Shown: positions 58,854 through 64,000 of the stretch, piece by piece
Layout of the letters: every line of letters begins with the position of its first letter
How positions within the stretch are numbered: the stretch's first letter is position 1
From: Melastoma dodecandrum
Taxonomy: Eukaryota; Streptophyta; Magnoliopsida; Myrtales; Melastomataceae
Assembly (NCBI GenBank): GCA_029817715.1
Contig: JARUPY010000397.1
Span: 5,766,001 to 5,830,000, forward strand
Direction of reading: 5' to 3'
DNA length: 64,000 nt
Position numbers and translations under genes: made by a program
The notes under the pieces: model-generated
What the model was told of the DNA's origin: nothing
What the model saw: only the letters and a program-made list of their open reading frames with translations
Database searches by the model: none

Positions 58854-61713
58854 TTATTCCTGCACATGTCTAGAACCCTGGGAACTAGATTTCCCCAGCT
58901 TGGATATTCGTTTCCGATGTGCACGGCCCTGCCGGTGTTGTTCCCACTCATGTGCTCCTCTGAGTAACCGATCCCCACAAGCCTAATACATATCAAAACA
59001 GTAACATCCCTTCTGAGGAGCCTATTAAGGATCATATCCTATTGAAGTAGATGTAAAACAATGTATAATAACAATTTACCTGGCAAGTGTATAGTGTCCA
59101 CAAGTCTCTTTCCAGAAGCTTTGCTCCAGGGACTATTGGGGCCTCCAGAACGGATGTTATGTTCATGTTCTCATGTAAAAAAGCTCGAAGGATTCTCTCA
59201 GCAGGTCGAACCACTTTGTCAACCCACAAGTGCTCTGCCCCACCTGAGATAGGCAAACTGCTTATTGGGCAACAAAGAGGAAGAAGTGAATAGTTGAACA
59301 CAGGAAAGGCGGCTTTCAAGGTATTACATGATAGAGCTTCTGTTGAGTCGACATAATGAATCTTCCACCCAAACAATGCCTCCAACTGCCGAATTCGTCT
59401 TCTCTGCAGAACAAATAGTGACAAAGTCATGCCAACTTTAAAGAGAGGGAGATGCTGGTTCTAAGTTCAGAAGATGTCTTTTCATTTCTGTTAAGACTGC
59501 ATGTTCCAATTATTGATCAGGCAGCAACCATTGACGGAAACATCAAGCAGTCGGGTATAAATTATGTATGACCATGGAGTAAGATTCCATTTAAACCTAA
59601 GTCCAGCAAACATCATTACCTTTGGCATCCTGTAAACATAAAGAATGATCCTTTGAGATTCAAATAACAACTGCCCGTCTTGAACAGAGAGGAAGTTGGA
59701 GAAACAAAAATGATCCCCATATCAACAAACAAACTTTACATACTCGCAGCACATTATAACGAACAGCCAAACTCTCTTATTTTTTACCCTCCCTCCAGAT
59801 AAGTAAAGATCCATCCATCACCAGATCAGTTAGATTAATAATGGCTCAACAAGAGTATGATAAGGTTTACCCACTTGTCGACGCACAAGTCTTCTCGTAT
59901 TGAGCTTCATTCTGCCTACAGATTCTTCCAATAGAAGTTTCAGCTCATCACTGATTGGTTTATCTAGGATACTCCTGATATTTCCCTTATATTGCTCACT
60001 GGAACTCAAATCCCCAACATCAGACAGATAAGTACACAAAAAATTCTTAAACTCTCGAACTCCAATTGCTTGCCGTAAACCACGAGTATGATCTGCATTA
60101 AACTTGTAGATGTTGTACACCTCCTCAAGTAATCCGCAATTGATCATACAATCTACCCGTCTATCTACATACTCATCCAGCACAGGAAGTGAGGCATCCA
60201 CGGAAATAAAGCAGCAATCATATCTGAGACTCTCTACACGTCCCCAGTTCTGTCCTGCCACAATGAAGAAACAACCCGAGTTACACCACACAACATTTTA
60301 TAAGACAAGAAGCAAAACTGGGAGAGATTTGTAAAATAAATGAATCAACAGGGAGATCAGATGTGAAAATCATATATAAGATATAGACAACATACCTCAA
60401 CTTTTTCACTCTGGAAGAGTTTGCTTGGGATGACCTGGAAACGGTCAAACAAATCCAGATACTGACTTATCTGCAGAAAGATTGAAATGGGCATCAGCCA
60501 AACCTATAGAGGTACATCAGACATAGAGTTGCCAGAATAAAATAGCATGCTATCATGAGAGCACCAATTTCACCATGGAGTGGTAATTTGGCATTCTAAT
60601 GGGGTGTGACAGAGCCCCACTGACAAGGTGTATCCGCTACACTAAGTGATTGTTCAAGAAGATAACCCTGACAGACATGCAACGTCCAGACTAGACAGGA
60701 CCACGACCTAATGTGGTACTGGTAACACATAAGAAAAACACAGCAAAGGCTACACCAACCCAGGTAGAGTCGTAAATTTCAGTAATGTAGACAGCAAAAG
60801 TAACCTTTCTCTGATTGTTCGGATGAATCCGATTTGCAGCAACAGGATCTATGTCCTTGAGGCGATCAAAGCTATTAACCTTCGCATCTTTGTTAACGTC
60901 AGATTCTTCGTACAAGCTCTCTTCAACTGAGAGGCAGATAAGATCATTCACGAGCCACAAATATGGGCAAATAAGATCCAATGAAGAAAAAAAAAAACTT
61001 ACAGGTACATTCGTCCGAAAAGCCGTCATGCATATCAGCCGTAAAATCATCCCAAAGAAACGAACAAAGAAGAGCCTAACCAAGAAACTTGGTTAAAATA
61101 TAAAAACTCCAATCTTATACCCAAAATTCAATCAGCTTACAAGCTAATCCTAACCTGAAGATAGTAATTCGTACCCCCAACCACTACAGGCAGATGATCG
61201 CGAGACCAAATTTCCTCAATAAGCTGAAACATCAAATCCCCCAGTCACCGACCTAAACCACATCCCGTCTGAAGAATCAGGATACAAAAACAACACAAAC
61301 TCACAGGCATGGCTGCATCACGGAAACCCTTGGCAGTGAACTCAACATCAGGACTAACAGTGCCGAGCAAGTGATGCGGCACTCCTTGAACACACACAAC
61401 AACAACAAATCACAAACCAATCAGAATCAGTCTACGGAAACACAGCAGAAACAATAACACAACGACAGGAACCAGTACCGTTTTGCTGATCAACGGGGAC
61501 CTTGTTGGTGAGAACGTCAAGCCCGCGGTAAACCTGCATGGAATCGGCGTTGACGATCTCGATCGGGAAGGAACCAGCCAACTCCACGGACAGCCTAGAC
61601 TTTCCAGAGCCAGTCGGACCCATTATCACCGCCACCTTCCGCCGCGCAAGCGGCGCTTTCCGTTCTTCCCCGACGCCGGGGCTAGGGTTTCGGCCTTCCG
61701 CCACGTTCTCCAT
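58854..61713 (-). CDS. IPT2: tRNA dimethylallyltransferase, IPT2-like (10 exons)
   Basis: It transfers an isopentenyl group to A37 of tRNAs reading UNN codons, the source of cis-zeatin cytokinins. Exons in transcript order: 61713-61479, 61384-61305, 61223-61155, 61075-61003, 60926-60805, 60470-60396, 60249-59875, 59403-59328, 59243-59080, 58982-58854; all GT-AG and in phase; 465 residues, as for Arabidopsis IPT2. The P-loop GPTGSGKS is at residues 32-39, IVNADSMQVYRGLDVLTNK follows, then VPHHLLG, VVVGGTNYYLQ, RVESLRYDCCFISVDA and HTRGLRQAIGVREF. A C-terminal C2H2 finger (YTCQACGDRLLRGAHEWEQH..GRAH) separates this eukaryotic tRNA-type enzyme from the adenylate IPTs. The start is the only ATG in good context; the longer frame begins with GTG. 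Confidence 0.95.
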
Positions 61714-61959
61714 CCAACGCCGGGAAAATCTTCGCACGCGCCGGCGCTGATTTTATTTCTCGGGTCCCTCCATATTTTTAATTTAGTCCTCAATGTTTAT
61801 AAACAATTCAAACTGATCCTTTCTTTCTTAAGGGGAAGAATTTACTTACGCAACTTTCCATATCATTCGATTAACTAACCTTCACAACGAGTATTTTTCA
61901 TTGCTTTGTAAGAAAACAAAGATACATAAAAAAACACTAATGTATGTAGAATATTATCT
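61714..61959. other. short gap upstream of IPT2-like gene
   Basis: The promoter and leader of the IPT2-like gene overlap the end of the ABCG remnant. No separate feature is seen. Confidence 0.4.
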
Positions 61960-62810
61960 CTACATGGAATCGGAGCTTTGGATGGCTCCACTTGATGCCA
62001 TCGCGAAGACGAAGAAGAAGATAAGGACAAATCCTATGTGGGCGAACACGACATACTTATTTAGGAACGCATTGAGCGCCATCGATGGTTCTGGCTCTAT
62101 ATCCATGTCATTCATCTTGTTCCCGTATAGGGACGTGAAGATGTCGTAGATTGGCCACACGACGGGCGTGCACCAATAGTACCATCTGCACCACACCGGG
62201 ATGTACTGCAAAAAGATTTGGCCGCACCATGTCAGGTTGAGGGTCGTTGCCACCGTAAAGGGAAGGGAAGAAGGGGGTGATTGTGTTTGGATTCTGAATG
62301 ACTTACAGCTCGCGGAAGGAGGAAACTGGAGAATGAGGTCCAGAAAGTTGAGGAAGGACATGACAATTGCCACGATCTGGTGACCGGGGGTGGGTACGAC
62401 GACCATCATCCTGTACATTGAGAAGTAGGTGAAGCACGTGAAGATGAAGTCATAGAAGAAAGAGGAGCCTCGGCAAGGTCCATTAGAACACCCGATTATC
62501 GAGTATAGGAGGAGGCTGTAGACAATGGTTTGGAGAGCGACGCAGATTATCTCGATAGCCACCTGAAAGCAACATAAACCACCCCAATCATCAGTTGCTG
62601 AAGATACACGAGCATTGCATCTGTAATTCCAGGAAGTGAGTCGTTTATGACAGTCTTAACTGAGCAAACGAATAGGGCAATTCTAAGTACATTCCTGCAG
62701 CTTGTTTGTGGTAGAATACTGGTATCTCTATTGTGACCACCGACTGAACTGCAGAAGCATTCGTGGCACTAAGGAAAAGGACGCGTTAAAAAATCAGGGG
62801 AGTAACCGAA
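61960..62810 (-). pseudogene. PDR/ABCG transporter pseudogene, C-terminal part
   Basis: PDR-type ABCG proteins export a wide range of compounds. On the minus strand from about 62790 the frame reads VLFLSATNASAVQSVVTIE and PVFYHKQAAGMY, then after a spacer VAIEIICVALQTIVYSLLLY, FFYDFIFTCFTYFSMYRMMV, TPGHQIVAIVMSF (62562-62308), and IPVWCRWYYWCTPVVWPIYD to the stop at 61960. These are the last transmembrane segments of the second half. Gly in the conserved GFEW-type motif region and several other fixed positions are changed, RER before AAGMY reads HKQ, and stops split the frames. The rest of the transporter is not in the window. Confidence 0.78.
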
Positions 62811-64000
62811 GCAAGACATTAAAATGCAGACGCAACGCGATGACTCCTTTTCTACGACCAATTCCGCAAGGAGGACGTTGAAGTCGGACAAGTTCCCTAC
62901 CTCCCCGTGTTTCAGCATGAGGTCGACAAACCCGTCGATCGCTCCTCCGGGCTTGAACCTCTGTACCGATTCACTGACATGTTCCCAGTAACCCCTTTTC
63001 CTCCTAGACGATCGGGGATGCCAGTGTGGCTATGTACCGAGTGATGACGCCAGTTCCGCAATGAGACACAGAAACGAGCACGGTAAGCTTCCGACAACTT
63101 CGGTTGGTCGGGATGAGGCACGGTGGGAAGGTGCGGCGGCCAAGTTGCAGCCATTGTTGGACTGGAGCATACATACCAAAGGTTGTCGTTTCTTGGACAC
63201 CGTACGAGGAAGACGGAGGCTATTTAAAAAGGCAGAGGCCCATAACCAAACGGTACGGCCCAATAACGGGCCCGCGAGTAAGGCAACACAGTAAACAAAA
63301 ACCAGCTTCCCAGACAATATCCTCATCCTATCATCAAGCTGTAAACTAGCAACGCGATAGCATACTCTAATAGCATGTTTGACTTGTGGAATAAAATCTC
63401 GGAGGGAACGAAGTAGGATGGGAGAAAAAATATAGTGATTAGAAGGTAATCGCTTAAAAAATGATGTATTTAATTCAAGGATGAAGAACAGAATTGGAGG
63501 GAAATGAAAATTTCATTTTCCTTCCCTTTTTCCTCTTCATTCTTCAATTAAACACACTATTTTTTTAAGCAATTTCATTCCTAGTCAGTATATTTTTCTA
63601 TTTTATTCCCTCCGGAATTCCATTCCGGAACCAAACCGCCTCTAAGAGTTCACCATTTGAGAGGGTCGAGCAAGGTATAGGTCCACATTGATGGAAGAAA
63701 ACATTTCTGCCTATCCTGGACCGCTCTGAAACATTCCAAAATGGATGGACCAGTGTTCGTCCATCTGTTAAGAGGAGTTGCAGAAACATTTGCGATTTCT
63801 GAGTAAACAGTTCTTCAGAATTGATTAAATCCAGCAAAAAAGGGTTGTAATGAATGAATGCATCTTTGGGAGGATCAATCCAGACCACAGGGAGAGGGAG
63901 TCTTCATGAGGAGCCTAATGCATTCCCAGCCAAGATGCTCTCCAACAGGGACTCACAAGCATCCTCTAGCAGATCCAGGACCTAACCATGACATTGAACA
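62811..64000. other. gap and window end
   Basis: From 62880 to 63000 the minus strand has a coding-like run (WEHVSESVQRFKPGGAIDGF) that I cannot assign. A putative MITE lies at 63368-63649. At 63660-63900 a minus-strand open frame (VWIDPPKDAFIHYNPFLLDL) is of unknown origin. No gene is supported. Confidence 0.4.
63368..63649. repeat. putative MITE, copy 2 (PIF/Harbinger-like)
   Basis: The left end TAGCATGTTTGACTTGTGG and the reverse complement of the right end GAGGCGGTTTGGTTCCGG are imperfect inverted copies, and both continue into GGAGGGAA. CTCTAA occurs just outside both ends, so a TAA target duplication is possible. The AT-rich core resembles the block at 27640-27880. No coding sequence. 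Confidence 0.5.

Noticed and set aside
62912..63326. two overlapping minus-strand frames next to the ABCG remnant
   Set aside because: No match to ABCG segments in these frames; a third frame has some coding-like residues, but I could not link them to the transporter.
1..64000. CRISPR arrays, prokaryotic operons or organelle origin
   Set aside because: No regular short repeats with spacers; pervasive introns and nuclear retroelements show plant nuclear DNA.

Overview
This is a stretch of plant nuclear DNA. Genes are split by spliceosomal introns, and plant-specific families are present (HD2 histone deacetylase, UDP-apiose/xylose synthase, DUF868, DUF1635, STOP1-type zinc fingers). Long AT-rich gaps carry plant retrotransposons. 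The proteins look like those of a core eudicot, most likely a rosid; I cannot name the species. All exon models were built by hand from splice signals, reading-frame continuity and remembered family conservation, with no searches run.

The left third (1-23 kb) is a degraded, transposon-rich zone. After an intact DUF1635 gene (1495-2414) comes a decayed 3' part of DNA ligase 1 on the minus strand. A 6.5-kb Ty1/copia element of SIRE/Maximus type (3956-10462, minus) splits one ligase exon and is bounded by a 5-bp target duplication. Two solo LTRs of the same kind lie on the plus strand at 10951-13178 and 16985-18677, each with its own 5-bp duplication. Between and beside them are broken copies of a STOP1-like zinc-finger gene, histone H2B (in-frame stop) and an NHL/HIN1-like gene.

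The middle (23-46 kb) mixes decayed and intact genes. A RING-finger ubiquitin ligase pseudogene (23671-26930) precedes four intact genes and one tRNA gene: an A1 aspartic protease with 9 exons, UDP-apiose/xylose synthase with 9 exons, tRNA-Gly(UCC), HD2 histone deacetylase with 10 exons and an apparent AT-AC U12 intron, and an At4g22758-like gene. A COX11 pseudogene and a TPX2-domain gene with two GC-AG introns follow.

The right third (46-64 kb) is gene-dense: nucleobase-ascorbate transporter NAT11/12-like (10 exons, minus), divergent RLP24 ribosome-biogenesis factor, an NFD6-like mitochondrial small protein, a DUF868 gene with a hAT-type MITE just after it, an A/B-barrel stress protein, tRNA isopentenyltransferase (IPT2-like, 10 exons), and the decayed end of a PDR/ABCG transporter.

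The genes do not form a pathway; this is an ordinary plant gene neighbourhood. I found no new biological system. The most interesting points are the AT-AC intron in the HD2 gene, the retroelement-interrupted ligase pseudogene with its target duplication, the repeated leader of the copia element, and the high density of pseudogenes (nine gene remnants against eleven apparently intact protein genes).
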